DNA of 64,000 nucleotides from Cinnamomum chago (taxonomy: Eukaryota; Streptophyta; Magnoliopsida; Laurales; Lauraceae), in NCBI GenBank assembly GCA_038049695.1, contig CP142456.1, forward strand, positions 42,388,001 to 42,452,000, in the 5' to 3' direction. Shown in pieces: positions 24,032 to 35,159 of this stretch. The position numbers and the translations under genes were made by a program. Position 1 is the first letter of the stretch, and each line of letters starts with the position of its first letter. The notes beneath the pieces were generated by a model. That model saw nothing but the letters and a program-made list of their open reading frames with translations. It ran no database searches and was not told where the DNA came from.

Positions 24032-24711
24032 CCTTATCAGCACGAAAAAAAATACCTTTCTTAGCTTACGTGCAACTCTTCTTTTGTTTCCCTCTCTGGC
24101 GATTCCTCTCTCCATTACAAAACCGATTGTAATTGCATCTCCTCTCTATTTCTCTATTACAGAAGGTAAACCCTCTCTTTTCTCTGTTTGTATCTTTCTT
24201 TAAGATGATCTGTATTGGATCTCTTCTGCAGCAAATCAGATCAAAACGATGATTCATCATTCCTTGCCTTGGGATTTTCACATCTAAGTATAATGAAATA
24301 TGATAATGCTCTTCGCAGTTTATATCTTGTTCATTGCATAATATTGATATATATTCCTATTGAATCATGTCTGGTCCTTTATTTTTGTAAAAAAGGCCTA
24401 GATTTGTAACTTGTTATATATTAATTTTTTTTTTACGTCTGTCATGTGAACTCTCATACAATAAGTCGTTAGAGAGTGTTTGAAATTTTCTTGAAATCTT
24501 TGTAATGATGGCTTTCTTTTTTTATTGTTTCATCCACAAATTGATTTTTATGGCCGCACATTGTTCTATCTTTTCCTTTCCAGTGGGTTGGATGAGATTT
24601 GCATACTTCTTTAGGATTATCTATTATTTATATCTACTGTTCATCCTCTTGCATGTTTTATTTATTTATTTTAATTATCTATTTTATCAATATTATGAAT
24701 GGACCACAAAA

Positions 24712-25155
24712 TAGAACCAAAAGTTCTAAATCTGAACCTGAAGTTCACCGATCTATGGACCAGCAGTACTAGAAGTTGGAATACTGATATGAACTTATAG
24801 ATTCATATCCATAAATCAAAACCTAGAGTTTTTGGTTCAAATCCAAACAAATTATAAGGCTATGAAATCAAACCTGAAGATTTGATAGAACCTGAAGTTC
24901 TGATCAATTATTAGAACCAGAAGTTCTACTTCAAACTTGAAGATTTGACAGAACCTGCAGTTCTAAATCAAGCATGAAGTCTTGAAAGAACCAGCAGTTC
25001 TGATTATCAAAGTTGAGAACCTGCTGTTCCAACTTTTCATTGGCTAACTTATTTGTCTATGCATAACAGTTCTAATTCATGTTTTATGAACGTGAAGTTC
25101 TAATTCAAGCAGAACCAGTCGTTCTGATTGTTAAAGTTGAGAACCTGATGTTCCA
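24712..25155. repeat. Cluster of GAAC-N5-GTTC quasi-palindromes in the copia leader
   Basis: About ten sites of the form (A)GAAC-N5-GTTC(T) occur in 440 bp, for example AGAACCTGAAGTTCT, AGAACCAGAAGTTCT, GAACCTGCAGTTCT and GAACGTGAAGTTCT, with short AT-rich spacers of varying length. The arm sequence is kept while the five-base centre varies. The surrounding DNA has no long open frame. Whether it is a binding-site array or a coding repeat that has decayed is not clear. Confidence 0.7.
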
Positions 25156-25615
25156 ACTTCTCATTGACCGACCTATTCCACATGATCAATCAAGCCCAGG
25201 GATCCGAAGATAGACCCATGGGCGACCTTATGGGTGCTGGACTCACACGGAAAGAATCCCGTATAGCCAAACTGATCTGGGGGCATGAGTCCTATCAGCA
25301 ACGTCGATCAACCAAGAATCTTGGCCTGATGACTAAAAATTCACTCACTGATGGTGGATGATGATGGAATTGTTCCAACCTCTAAATAATGAGGCATTTA
25401 TATGGAGAGCACCCCTTGGCATGGTCTAGAAAACCAATAATTCTTTGAACTTTCACAAACTTGATTTTTATTTAATTTGATATGCATGTTTCTTAGATTT
25501 TTCATTTATGATGGGGATCTTTATTTTTCATTAATGTCCTAATTTATGGTGAATGGTTTAATTATTTCAATTTTATCATGTGATTGTTTAGTTATATTGA
25601 TTTATTATTTAAGGT

Positions 25616-25804
25616 ATGAATCATGGAACTGAGGACAATCTATGTTTAGTAGATAGTGCCATAACACATACTATTCTGAAAAATCAGAATTTTTTCTCAG
25701 AGTTACTGTTCATTCCACGAAAGGTATTCACTATAACTAAACTTGTGCAAATAATTAAAGGCTCCGGAAGAGTCCATATGATGAGACAATATTCCCGCCG
25801 TTAG
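25616..25804 (+). pseudogene. Copia protease fragment
   Basis: The frame encodes DNLCLVDSAITHTILK, with the Asp-Ser-Ala active-site triplet in the place of the usual DSGA/DSAT motif, followed by NFFSELLFIPRKVFTI and a GSGR block. It ends at a stop, and the integrase core that should follow is missing. It matches the copia gag-pre-protease boundary in order and motif. Non-functional. Confidence 0.75.
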
Positions 25805-25895
25805 GAGGAGATAAGATAGTTCTTGAAGAACGTATTGTTCATGTAGAAAAATTGTTCCTGAAGAACGGCGAGAATTAATATGGAATACTTCAAGT

Positions 25896-26297
25896 TTGTC
25901 TCATCTAGATCCACGTATTTCACAATGCGAAAATGAAGTACAAAAGAAGCATAACAGTCCTATAGGTTTAAAGGACTCAGCTCCACGGAAAAGGAGATTG
26001 AACAATAATCATCATGTCCTCCCGAAGCGGCACCTCCCGAAGAGGCACATGGCCCTCCTGAAGAGGCTCTTCTCGAAGAGGCAAGTAACGCTCCTGAAGA
26101 GATTCCTCCCGAAGGGGCACGTAAATGCCCCTGAAGAGGTTCCTCCCGAAGAGGCAAGTAACGCTCCTGAAAAGGTTCCTCCTGAAGAGGTTATGGTAAA
26201 ATCCATTCTCTCTAAAATAATGGAAGTCCCTGGTGAGACTTTGGAAGCCCCTGAAGAGGCACCGGTACTGGAAAATGAAGAGATCTCTATACTTTAG
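25896..26297 (+). pseudogene. Copia integrase tail and proline/glutamate repeat linker
   Basis: It starts SHLDPRISQCENEVQKKHNS, the block that in many copia polyproteins follows the integrase and precedes reverse transcriptase. Then comes a low-complexity run of imperfect 15-45-bp repeats based on CCTCCCGAAGAGGCA, read as Pro-Pro-Glu-Glu units (PEEVPPEEA and frame-shifted versions rich in KRHLPKR). The switch from a Lys/Arg-rich to a Pro/Glu-rich reading within the same repeat shows frameshifts. It ends at a stop just before the reverse transcriptase. Confidence 0.72.
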
Positions 26298-26299
26298 AT

Positions 26300-28016
26300 T
26301 ATTCAAAAGAGAGATCGAATAGAAATGAGATTACCATCGATGACGCATTTGCATATGCGGTAGCTACACAAATATCAAAGGAAAATGATGATGATGATTG
26401 GGACACAGAACCATGTTCTACAAATGAATGTGGACAAAGAAAGGATTGGCCAAAATGAGAAAGTGCCATCAAAGCAGAGTTAAAGTCTCTTAATAAACAT
26501 GGTGTGTTCGGACCTATAGTACAAACCCCAAAAGATGTTAACCCTATAGGTTACAAGTGAGTGTTTGTAAGAAAATGGAATGAAATGAATGAAATTACCA
26601 GATATAAGGCACAATTAGTGGAATAAGGTTTCTTGCATAAACCTAGGATTGATTATGAGGATACATACTCCCCTGTCATAGATACAACAACTTTCAGATA
26701 TCTGATAAGTTTAGCAGTTTCTCAAAATTTAGAAATGAGACTCATGGATGTTGTAACTGCTTACTTGTATGGGGACTTATACACATAAATTCACATGAAA
26801 ATCCCGGAAGGATTTCCTTTGCCTGAAGCAAAGCCAAGAAGTATGTACTCAATCCAATTAAGGCGATCATTGTACGGCCTAAAGCAATCCGGAAGAATGT
26901 GGAACAATCGTCTTAGTGAATACTTATCTAAAAGGGGTATGAAAACGATCCCATTTGCTCGTGTCTATTTATAAAGAAATTCTTGAAGGGATTTGCAATA
27001 TTAGCAGTTTATGTGGATGATATAAATTTGATAGGGACTCCAGAAGAGCTCTAAGAAACTGCTGATTATTTAAAGAAAGAATTTGAAATGAAAGACCTTG
27101 GGAAAACGAGATTCTGTCTCGAATTGCAAATCGAGAAAAATTCCAATGGGATGTTGGTCTATCAATCTAATTATACCAAGAAGGTTTTAAAATGATTTGG
27201 TATGAACAAGGCACATCCTTTAAGCACCCCTATGGTCGTCCGGTCTCTTGATATAAAGAAAGATACATACTGTCCCATCGAGGAAAATGAAAAGGTACTG
27301 GGTCCCGAAGTACCATACTTAAGTGCTATTAGAGCCTTGATGTACTTGGCACAATGCACTAGACCAGATATTGCATTTTCTGTGAATCTACTTGCCAGGT
27401 ATAGCTCCGCACCAATTCAAAGGCACTGGATTGGTATTAAACACATCCAACGATATCTGCGTGTAACAACTGATTAGGGAATATTTTATGCTTACGATCA
27501 TAAAGATTCAAGTTTTGTAAGATATGCAGAGTCATGTTATCTCTCTGATCCTCATAAGGGTCGATCACAAACAGGTTATGTGTTTCTAAATTGTAATGCT
27601 GTCATTTCTTAGCGTTTTACTAAACAGACTTTGGTAGCTACTTCCTCTAACCATGCTGAGATTTTGGCTCCTTATGAAGCCAGTAGGGAATGTGTATGGC
27701 TAAAATCTTTGATTCAGCATGTTCGTAGTTCTTTTCAATTACCTTCTATTGCAGATATCCCAAATATTATCTATGAAGATAATGAAGCATGCATAAGACA
27801 AATTCGAGAAGGTTTCATTAAAGGAGACAAGACTAAGCATATAACACCGAAGTTCTTCTTCACTCATGAACTTTAGAAAAATAATGAAATTGAAGTCGAG
27901 CAAGTTCGTTCGAGTACCAATCTGGTTGACCTGTTTACCAAATCTTTGCCAAAATCAGTATTCCAGAAATCTGTATATGAGATTGGCATGTGTAGAGTTC
28001 ATCATCAAACTATGTA
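26300..28016 (+). pseudogene. Copia reverse transcriptase and RNase H, many stops
   Basis: Read with stops and at least one frameshift: SAIKAELKSL, YEDTYSPVIDTTTFR, LMDVVTAYLYG (first catalytic Asp), LRRSLYGLKQSGRMW, AVYVDDINLIG (catalytic YVDD), MKDLG, YLSAIRALMYLAQCTRPDIA and LLARYSSAP. RNase H is seen through GRSQTGYVF, ATSSNHAEILAPYEASRE, YEDNEACI and KHITPKFFF. These are the conserved copia blocks in correct order. At least ten in-frame stops make it non-functional. Confidence 0.9.
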
Positions 28017-28304
28017 AATGGTTGTTATCATTAGGGAGAGTGGTTTATCATGGGGCATCCTGAAGTGTGCTACCTAGGACATTTGTGCGCTATACTCTTT
28101 TTCCTTTTCTAGGTTTTATCCCACTGAGTTTTCCTAGTTAAGGTTTTAACGAGGCAACATTATGTACATCCAACACCAGTTCAATGATCTTGAAGAATGT
28201 TGTACTCTTTTTCCCTTCGCTTTGATTTTTTTCCCACTGGGTTTTTTCTTAGTAAGGTTTTTAATGAGGCAATTGTCTTTGGATGGTGGTCATCCAAGGG
28301 GGAG

Positions 28305-28497
28305 TGTTATAAGATATGGATCTTGGGTGAATGCCCACTTGAGATGAGTTAGGGTTAGAATTAGGGTTCCTGTTGTGGGGTTGCTTTGCCTATAAATAGG
28401 CTTCTCTACCTTTGTATTGTATACAGTTAATGAGATAATAGCAAGGCTCTCTCTTCTCTCCCTAATCTTCTTTCTCTCGTCTCTCTCTTTTCTAACA
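28305..28497 (+). repeat. 3' LTR of the copia element
   Basis: 193 bp, same ends and TATAAATA motif as the 5' LTR. It is preceded directly by the polypurine tract CCAAGGGGGAG (28294-28304). Confidence 0.94.
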
Positions 28498-28502
28498 AGT
28501 TG

Positions 28503-29380
28503 ATCTTCATCGAAAAAAAAGAAAACCAACAATAATTTATTCAGGTCTTAACTTCATATGCTGGGCCACCTTTCCATATTCCTGCCTATGATCTAGTGGA
28601 TCCTATTTGCGAAGGAACATAATTCTGAGTGTCTTATTGATCGCCATATTGTTAAACGTTTTTACTATTTTAAATACACCTTCAGAACACTATAATTGTA
28701 ATTATCTTGGAGATTTATTAGGATAAGTGATTGACTGCAATTAGGTTGATTGATTGTAATTCCCTGATTAAGGGATTGTAATTGCTATATACAAATAAGG
28801 ATAATAAAAGAGGGATCTACTGATAGAAAGGATCACTCCACTTTTCCCAAAAATCTCTCATCTTCTGTGGCTGTTGTAAAAAATATGTCATCTTTTATGG
28901 TTGTGGTCATGGTACCAGAACCCTCATAAAGCTTGTCTATTTGTGATGAAACGATTGTGGGGAAGTCTTTTTCTGTGATGAAATGGCTGTGGGAACGTCC
29001 TTTTCTACTCATAACTAAGTGTAATAGCCTCTTCATCTTTGGACCCCATTTCTAGTTTGGCGCAACCCCGTGTATCCGTAATTGAAGAATAGACCAATCT
29101 CCCAAAGAATTGATCGAATCCAACGGGGATTCCAGCCTTAAGGCACACTCACAGCCATAAAATACACCATAAAGAAAACTCAGAAACCTTTTAATTGACT
29201 AAATTAAGTAAACTACATTACAATGAAGGACTCAACTATAAATAGAGTATTATTTCTTAGCCACTAAGACTTCTAAATAAATTAGGAAGCTTCTAATCCT
29301 AAGCAAACAATAAAATTAGAAATAGTTCCTAACGGAACAAGGAAATAGAAAAAGGATAAAAACTAGAATGCCATATTAGC
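28503..29380. other. CIPK intron remainder and unassigned DNA
   Basis: After the copia, a well-formed acceptor TTTATTCAG (ends 28544) is followed by a 26-codon open stretch to a stop (28545-28622) reading VLTSYAGPPFHIPAYDLVDP and a short tail. It would be the next exon by position (intron about 175 bp without the copia) and phase, but it is not the CIPK sequence I expect there. The rest has an LTR-like look (TTGTAATTCCCTGATTAAGG near 28750) without clear termini. No gene recognised. Confidence 0.4.
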
Positions 29381-29592
29381 TCTCAGTCAATTAGGCTTGT
29401 GGACTGAACCCAATGGACTGGGTTGACATCCAGGTCAATCACGTGGGCCTAGTGGCTTTCTTAGGCCTGGTTCGTATTGCATCAACTCTCAGTCAATTGG
29501 TCTTGTGGACTGAACCTAATGGACCAAGTTGACATCTGGGTCAATCACGTGGGCCTAGTGGTTTTCTTGGACCTAGTCTGTATTGCATCAAC
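29381..29592. repeat. Tandem duplication, 2 x 106 bp
   Basis: TCTCAGTCAATT(A/G)G starts at 29381 and again at 29487, and a third partial start (TCTCCCTGAC) falls at 29593. The two units agree closely and include TCAATCACGTGGGCCTAGTG. They sit just beyond the 3' end of the chromodomain remnant on the minus strand, so they are probably 3' untranslated or LTR sequence of that element. Confidence 0.8.
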
Positions 29593-29830
29593 TCTCCCTG
29601 ACTTGGAAGAACTCGACTCCGGCTAGTTCATAGCTTGATAACGTTCGTAGAGATCCGGATTGAGGTGCTGGAAGTCAGTAGCAGTAATCCATATAGCATC
29701 AGAGATCGGGTAGCTTTGCCAATGGACAAGGAACTTCTAGAACCCTCCTTGACGAGTAGAAACAATTTGATCATCAAGAACATCAATGATTTGATCTGCC
29801 CATGGATGAGCGGCTGGTAAGATAATGGCT
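29593..29830 (-). pseudogene. C-terminal chromodomain remnant of another chromovirus
   Basis: On the minus strand the sequence reads ADQIIDVLDDQIVSTRQGGF, a stop, KFLVHWQSYPISDAIWITATDF (in part) and LNPDLYERYQAMN, a stop, PESSSSKSGRVDA. This resembles the chromodomain tail found at the end of some plant chromovirus polyproteins, with the usual W and Y positions. It differs from the A/A2 chromodomain, so it belongs to a separate lineage. The rest of the element was not found. Confidence 0.62.
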
Positions 29831-30460
29831 TGTATTAATATCGAATTGTGGGGCCAGGCGGGGCACCTGATGAATGAATAGATCCAGGTTTGAAGGTATA
29901 CCCTTGGGCGACCTTATGAGTCTGGTCCCTTTGGCCACTGGGGTACCCACTGAGGCCCTCCATCCAGTTGTTACTAAATAGGAAGCATAAACCTCTTCTT
30001 TGTTCCAAAAGTGAGTGGCTGGTCTTGATCGACAACTTTTGTGGGATCCCACGGCCCACCTGATCAAATATCAGGTCCAGCCATTAGGAAGGAGACTGTT
30101 GGGCAGCCTTAAAGTTAAAGGAAGGATCCTTGGTGGGATGGGCCCAGTGGGGCGCACCATCCAGACAACAATTGAGAACAAGGAGTGAATCCCCTTTGCA
30201 TTAAAAAAGACGGGTCTGTTGAAGTGGTCGAGCCTCTGTAGAGTTTCAAAATTTACATCTAGGCCCTCCTAGTTTTAGGAAACAAGGCTAGGACCCTTTT
30301 AACTTATTCCATTCAGAATACATTAATGTAGAGAATACTGAATATCTAGAATTTGATGGATGGCTGACTTAGGTCTAATATACAGCTTTATGATTTTCTT
30401 TTACATATAATCACATGTGAATACTCTATTGAATATCGTGTGAATTGAGCATTAAATTTG
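29831..30460. other. Unassigned stretch left of element C
   Basis: No gene or clear repeat boundary. A short block at about 29880-29925 (CCCTTGGGCGACCTTATGAG) resembles one in the copia at about 25205-25235 (CCCATGGGCGACCTTATGGG), suggesting a small shared repeat. The rest is unassigned. Confidence 0.35.
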
Positions 30461-31211
30461 TGTGGGGCCTTCTCCTAAGAGCAGGATTACGCTAATCTCG
30501 GTAACAATACCGACATGGCTTATCATGGTTTCGGTATCCAAGCTCGGTAGGAGTACAGGATACATCCAGCTCGGCAACAGTGCCAGCTAGTATCCAGCTT
30601 GAGCTAGCTTCAGTAAAAGTACTAGCCAGCCTCATCTTTGCTTCGGCACGATGCACCTTGGCAACAGTGCCATAATGCATCTTTGTCTGATCTCAGCATC
30701 ATCTTCAGCTCGGTACGGCCAACTAGGATGAGTACAAAGTCATAATTGTACCCCATAACACTACGGCTACATTGCAGAACGTACTGACAAATAAGATGGG
30801 TGCCAGATTATGATAAGGGGCTATCCTTATCAGACGATCACGTCCACATTATTACGAGGATTCGGCGTATGATCCGATGGGACATTGCCTCCACCCACCT
30901 CCACTAAGGAAGCATGGCATGGGGCAACGGGATATCGTCTCCACCTACCTCCAATGGAGAGTCCTCTCCTTATATATATGCATAAGGTAAATCCAAAAAA
31001 ACATATGTTATCAGATACACTCTCTCTCTGAACTCTCTCTTCTTCCATACTCACTCATCTTTTGTCTAGTGACTACAGGCAAGGCCTCTAACCTTTCTTT
31101 TCTTCCTTCCCTTTCAGGTCTCAGGCGATTAATCTTTCCCAAGAGATCTTTTCAACAATATCAGAACCTTAATATCCACCTAACCAAGTCCATAATATTT
31201 AGGCACTTACA
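30461..31211 (+). mobile_element. 5' LTR of Tat-type element C (left edge tentative)
   Basis: The right edge is firm: ...GGCACTTACA followed by ATTGGCGCC of the primer-binding site. The left edge is my best guess at TGTGGGGCC. Within it, 30495-30680 carries repeated quasi-palindromes of the form GGYA-ACAR-TRCC (for example TCGGTAACAATACCGA). A TATATATA box lies at about 30971. The matching 3' LTR is outside the window because C continues past 64000. Confidence 0.6.
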
Positions 31212-31212
31212 A

Positions 31213-31230
31213 TTGGCGCCATCTATAGGA
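31213..31230 (+). promoter_or_regulatory. Primer-binding site of element C
   Basis: TTGGCGCCATCTATAGGA lies one base after the LTR end. A TTGGCGCC start followed by a TCTRTRGGA-like block is the usual primer site in many plant Tat-type elements. It differs from the tRNA-Met type used by A. I do not assign the tRNA with certainty. Confidence 0.75.
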
Positions 31231-31257
31231 AACTATTAAACTAAATCTACAGAAACC

Positions 31258-33012
31258 ATGCTTCCAAAGACCAGAAATGGCGAAGGCACGTCGAAGGCCC
31301 GAAAGGCCTCGTCGCTACCACCACTGGTGCCACCACCACCGGTGTTTCCACCGCTAGAGTCACTAACTCCACCGCTCGAAGATGTCCCTCGCAAAGGGAG
31401 ATCCAGCGGAAAATCTGTGGCGGTGAGTGTAGAAGGACCCTTCACGACATCTGTGGCCAAATCTCATCATTCTCGTCACTAGGATAATGGCAAAGATCAG
31501 TCTCGTCATCAAGCTGACGATGGTGATGACGACAACTCCTTCCTCGCATATATCAAAGCTCAAAATCTTCTCATCCAAGTGCAAGATGAACTGATTCGTC
31601 AACTCAAGAGAGAACTCAAAGAGAAGAAGGAAGCCTGGGTCCCATTCCCCAGGCAGAACTGAGCTCCTTCGGCCGTACAGGACTTGAGGCAAGTCATGAA
31701 CAAGAGGAGAGATCGAGATGACAAAGAAGGTTCGAGCAGCAGCCATCTGCACGAAGACTCGATAAGATCTCACCAGAAGCCGGAGAATAATGAAGACCTG
31801 AGAGAATGGCTTGACCGCCATGTCAAGCAGACGGTCCAGCGTAATATGGAGGTGGTTGATTTCACTTGAGACTGGCTAAACGCCTATGATACCGAGGACC
31901 AAGGCACGTCTCCCTTCTCTCAGGAGATAAAAGACTTCTCCCTCCTTGACAAATTCAGTGTCCCGAGGTTCATCCTCTATGACGGAGCCTCGGACCCTGC
32001 AGCACATCTTTGACACTTCACCCGGCGGATGTCAGTGTGGGGCGACGTCGGTCACCTGAACTACAGAGTCTTCTCTTCCAGTTTGGGCGACCTCCCCCTC
32101 AGATATTTCTGCGTACTTCCAGAAGGATCGATTTCGAGCTGGCGGCAGCTCCGAAACTCCTTCTTGGAAAAGTTTCAAGCGCACAGAGTCATCCCGAAGA
32201 CAGATGGCAACCTCATGGTGACCAAGATGAGGCGGACTGAAAACATTTCTCAGTTCGCCAAGAGATTCTGTACCATCTACAACTAGATTGAAGACGCCAA
32301 TGACAAGGTGGCCATCATGTGCTTCCAACAAGCCTTACTCCCAGATAATGATCTCCGAAGAGACCTAGTTCGGTTCGCCGTAACCACAATGAAAGCATTG
32401 ATGGCTTGGGTGAACCAGTTCATTGAATAAGAAAAGGATGAGGCTCGAGCTCATGAAAGCTTCGGGCTCTGGTAAGAAGACCGCCCCCCCAGAGGAGATA
32501 AAAAAAATCTCCAGAAGGGAACCAGATCGGAAGAAGGCTTCGACGAGCTTGGTAGCCATCTTGGCCTCCTCCTCTGGGGGCAACAAGAAGTCCAAGCTAG
32601 CCAAGCCAACCGTTGACTCCTACAGAGTTGTAAATACAATCTTCAAAGAGCCCATCTATAAGCTCCTCGGCAAGATCAAATCGAAGCCCTACTTCAAATG
32701 GCCGCAGCCGATGAAGGGTGATCCCACCACCCGGGACCAGAGCAAATTATGTACCTATCACAAGCAGAATGGGCACAGGACTGAGGACTGCATGGCCCTC
32801 AAGTCCCATCTTGAGAAGCTCGTCAAGGACGGGCACTTAAAAGTTTTCGTCAGAGAAGGTGGTAGACTCAACCGAGCTCATCAATGCCGACCTGATGAGG
32901 ATCAGGACAGCGATGAGCTCGAAGGTATTATCAATGTCATTCACCTGGCTCCCACACCTAGAGGGGGTAACCAAGCTCGTGCCAAGGCCAGGAGGGCTTC
33001 ACACGGCATATA
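31258..33012 (+). pseudogene. Gag of element C (stops throughout)
   Basis: The ATG at 31258 opens MLPKTRNGEGTSKARKASS with a proline-rich stretch, then a stop at 31480. The retrotransposon gag domain is seen at about 31950-32420 (FSVPRFILYDGASDPAAHL, FTRRMSVWGDV, SWRQLRNSFLEKFQAHR, TENISQFAKRF, MCFQQALLPD). A zinc knuckle C-x2-H-x4-H-x4-C (CTYHKQNGHRTEDC) is at about 32749. Gag forms the particle and the knuckle binds RNA. At least seven in-frame stops (for example 31480, 31868, 32010, 32284, 32428, 33011) break it; several sit at places where the family has Gln or Arg. Non-functional. Confidence 0.85.
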
Positions 33013-33013
33013 G

Positions 33014-33538
33014 GTGATGACAGCCGAGCTGGGGCCTGTAGCTAAGAAAGCTGGGAGAGAGAGACCGAAGATTTGGTTCTCAGACGAGGACCTAGAAGGA
33101 GTCCAACTACCCCACAACGACCCACTAATTCTCACCCTGAGGTTGAAGAAATTTAAAGTGAATCGAATTCTTATGGATCCCGGGAGCTCGTCAGAGATCC
33201 TCTATTTTGACTGCTTCAAGAAGCTGGGTCTGAAAGAGGAGGACTTGCAGGAAGCCCGCACTCCGCTGGTGGGCTTCAGCTCAAAACCGGTGTACCCTAA
33301 GGGGAAAGTCTCCCTAGAAGTACAAATCAGAGGAGCCTCCATGTTAGCCGACTTCCTAGTGGTGGATGCACCATCCCCATATAACTCAATCATGGGGCGG
33401 ACCTGGCTACACAATATGGAGGCAGTGGCCTCCACCCATCACCAAAAGCTCAAGTTCCTGTTAGAGAACGCGAACAGCCGAGTTGAGGGGAGACCAGCAG
33501 ATGGCCAAACAGTGCCTGATGGCTGTGGTGCCTGGTGA
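33014..33538 (+). pseudogene. Aspartic protease region of element C
   Basis: Open for 174 codons. The protease core is RILMDPGSSSEILYFDCFKK with Asp-Pro-Gly at the active site, where retropepsins usually have Asp-Thr/Ser-Gly; plant Tat-type elements vary at the middle residue. LADFLVVDAPSPYNSIMGR supplies the second hydrophobic-hydrophobic-Gly motif. It is in the gag-pol order between the zinc knuckle and reverse transcriptase. A stop at 33536 follows. Confidence 0.82.
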
Positions 33539-33589
33539 ATCAGAACCACAGTAGGTACATATGGCCGAACTGAAAGCAGAAACTCCGGG

Positions 33590-34490
33590 ATGTCGGTCGA
33601 TCCGCAGAACAAAAGAGCATTGAAGATCTGACCGATCTCAGAATTGATCCCGACGATCCTGAGAGATATTTCTTACTCGGGAGGCAGCTCCCCGAAGATG
33701 AAAAGTTCGAGCTGTTTAACTTCTTGTTGCAGAACAATGATATTTTCGCCTGTACGGCATCCGAGATGCTAGGCATCGACTCCGAGATCATTTGCCACAA
33801 GCTGAACGTGGACCCCAAGTACAAACTTGTAGTGCAAAAAGCTCGCAGAACGGGGATCCCATAAACAGAGGCGGTGATCGAGGAGGTCGAAAAGCTCCTA
33901 GAGGCCAAGGCTATCGGGGAAGTGCACTACCCAGAATTCCTGGCCAACACAATGGTAGTAAAAAGAAGAACGGGAAGTGGAGTGTCTATATGGACTTCAC
34001 CGACCTCAACAAAGTCTGTCCTAAGGATAGCTTCCCACTCCGAAAGATTGACCAGATGATCAACGCCACTGCTGAACATGACATGATGAGTTTCCTCAAT
34101 GCCTACCGAGGTTACCATCAGATTCCGATGCATGGGCCTGACGAAGAGAAGACCGCATTAATAATACCTAGAGACATCTATTGTTACAAAGTGATGCCCT
34201 TTGGGTTAAAAAATGCTGGGGTAACTTACTAGAGGCTGATAACGAAGATGTTCCATGCCCAACTCGGAAAGACAATGGAGGTCTACATTGACGACATGGT
34301 TGTCAAGTCTAAAAGGTCACAGGACCACTTGGCGGACCTGAGTCAAACATTTGTCGTTCTCAAAGATTTCCAGCTCAAACAGAACGCTTCCAAATGCGCA
34401 TTCAGTGTTGGCTCCAGTAAATTCCTGGGAAGTCTAGTCACCCGAAGAGGAATCGAAGCCAACCCAGAGCAAATCTCTGCGATCTAGGCA
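33590..34490 (+). pseudogene. Reverse transcriptase of element C
   Basis: Blocks in order, in two frames: KWSVYMDFTDLNKVCPKDSF, MMSFLNAYRGYHQIPM (catalytic Asp replaced by Asn in LNAYRGYHQ; the family has LDAYSGYHQ), IYCYKVMPFGLKNAGVTY, then a stop where the family has Gln, MFHAQLGKTMEVYIDDMVVK (catalytic YIDD intact) and FLGSLVTRRGIEANPEQI. Stops at 34231 and 34485 and frameshifts near 33960 inactivate it. Confidence 0.86.
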
Positions 34491-35135
34491 GTTCAGAGTC
34501 CGACCTCGGCGAAACAAGTCTAAAGGCTCACAGGAATGGCATCTGCGCTGAACCGCTTCATAAGCTGAGCTTTAGACAAGTGTCGCCCCTTCTTCTAGCT
34601 TTTGAAGAAAAGATCAAAGTTCCAGTAGACTCCGGAGTGCGGCAGAGCTCTTCAAGAACTCAAAGCCTATTTGTCTTCGCCACCTCTGTTGTCCACACCA
34701 AAACAGGGTGAAGTACTTTTTCTCTACCTGGCCGTTTCGGATCATGCAATGAGCTCAGTATTAGTCAGAGAAGAAGGCAAGCAGCAGAAGCCTATATACT
34801 ACATGAGCAAGATCCTGCTTGACGCCGAGACCAGGTGAGAAACTTGCAGAAAATTGCATTAGCACTTGTCAGTGCTTCTCGCAAACTCTCTCATTACTTC
34901 GAGATGTACACCATAGTGGTTGTTACAGAACATCCGCTTAAGTCCCTTTTCAGAAAGGTTGACTTCTCTGGAAGGATTTCAAGATGGGACGTCGAACTGG
35001 GTCAATACGATATCCAATACAACCCAAAATGGCGATCAAAGCCCAGATTTTGGCAGATTTCATTGTGGAATTCACCTCTCCTAGTTCGGCACCGAGACAG
35101 CTCGATACCGAACTGGGGGGCAATAAGGATATGAG
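34491..35135 (+). pseudogene. RNase H of element C
   Basis: After several stops the connection region reads ALNRFI and LLKKRSKF. The RNase H contains SDHAMSSVLVREEGKQQKPI, YYMSKILLDAETR and ALALVSASRKLSHYF. The ending IQYNPKWRSKPRFWQIS is a frame-shifted version of the usual I.Y.PR..IK.Q.LADF; the plus-one frame restores KAQILADFIVEFT. The block order is that of Tat elements, where this domain is followed by a second RNase H. Confidence 0.78.
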
Positions 35136-35159
35136 GCTACCGAAACGAAACAATAACGA

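Larger units (their letters stand above)
23839..28497 (+). mobile_element. Ty1/copia element, decayed, in CIPK intron; TSD AGTTG
   Basis: The 4,659-bp element has 193-bp LTRs (TGTTATAAG...TTTTCTAACA) at both ends and perfect AGTTG duplications (23834-23838, 28498-28502). Order of parts: 5' LTR, a non-coding region with a palindromic GAAC/GTTC repeat where gag should be, a protease piece (25616), a long deletion, an integrase-tail/linker piece (25896), reverse transcriptase and RNase H (about 26300-28016), a polypurine tract AAGGGGGAG just before 28305, and the 3' LTR. Reverse transcriptase after protease and integrase remnants is the copia order. By my count the LTRs differ at 7 of 193 positions. 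Confidence 0.94.

Noticed and set aside
31363..31821. 152-codon minus-strand frame
   Set aside because: Shadow of the gag start of element C, with no domain of its own.
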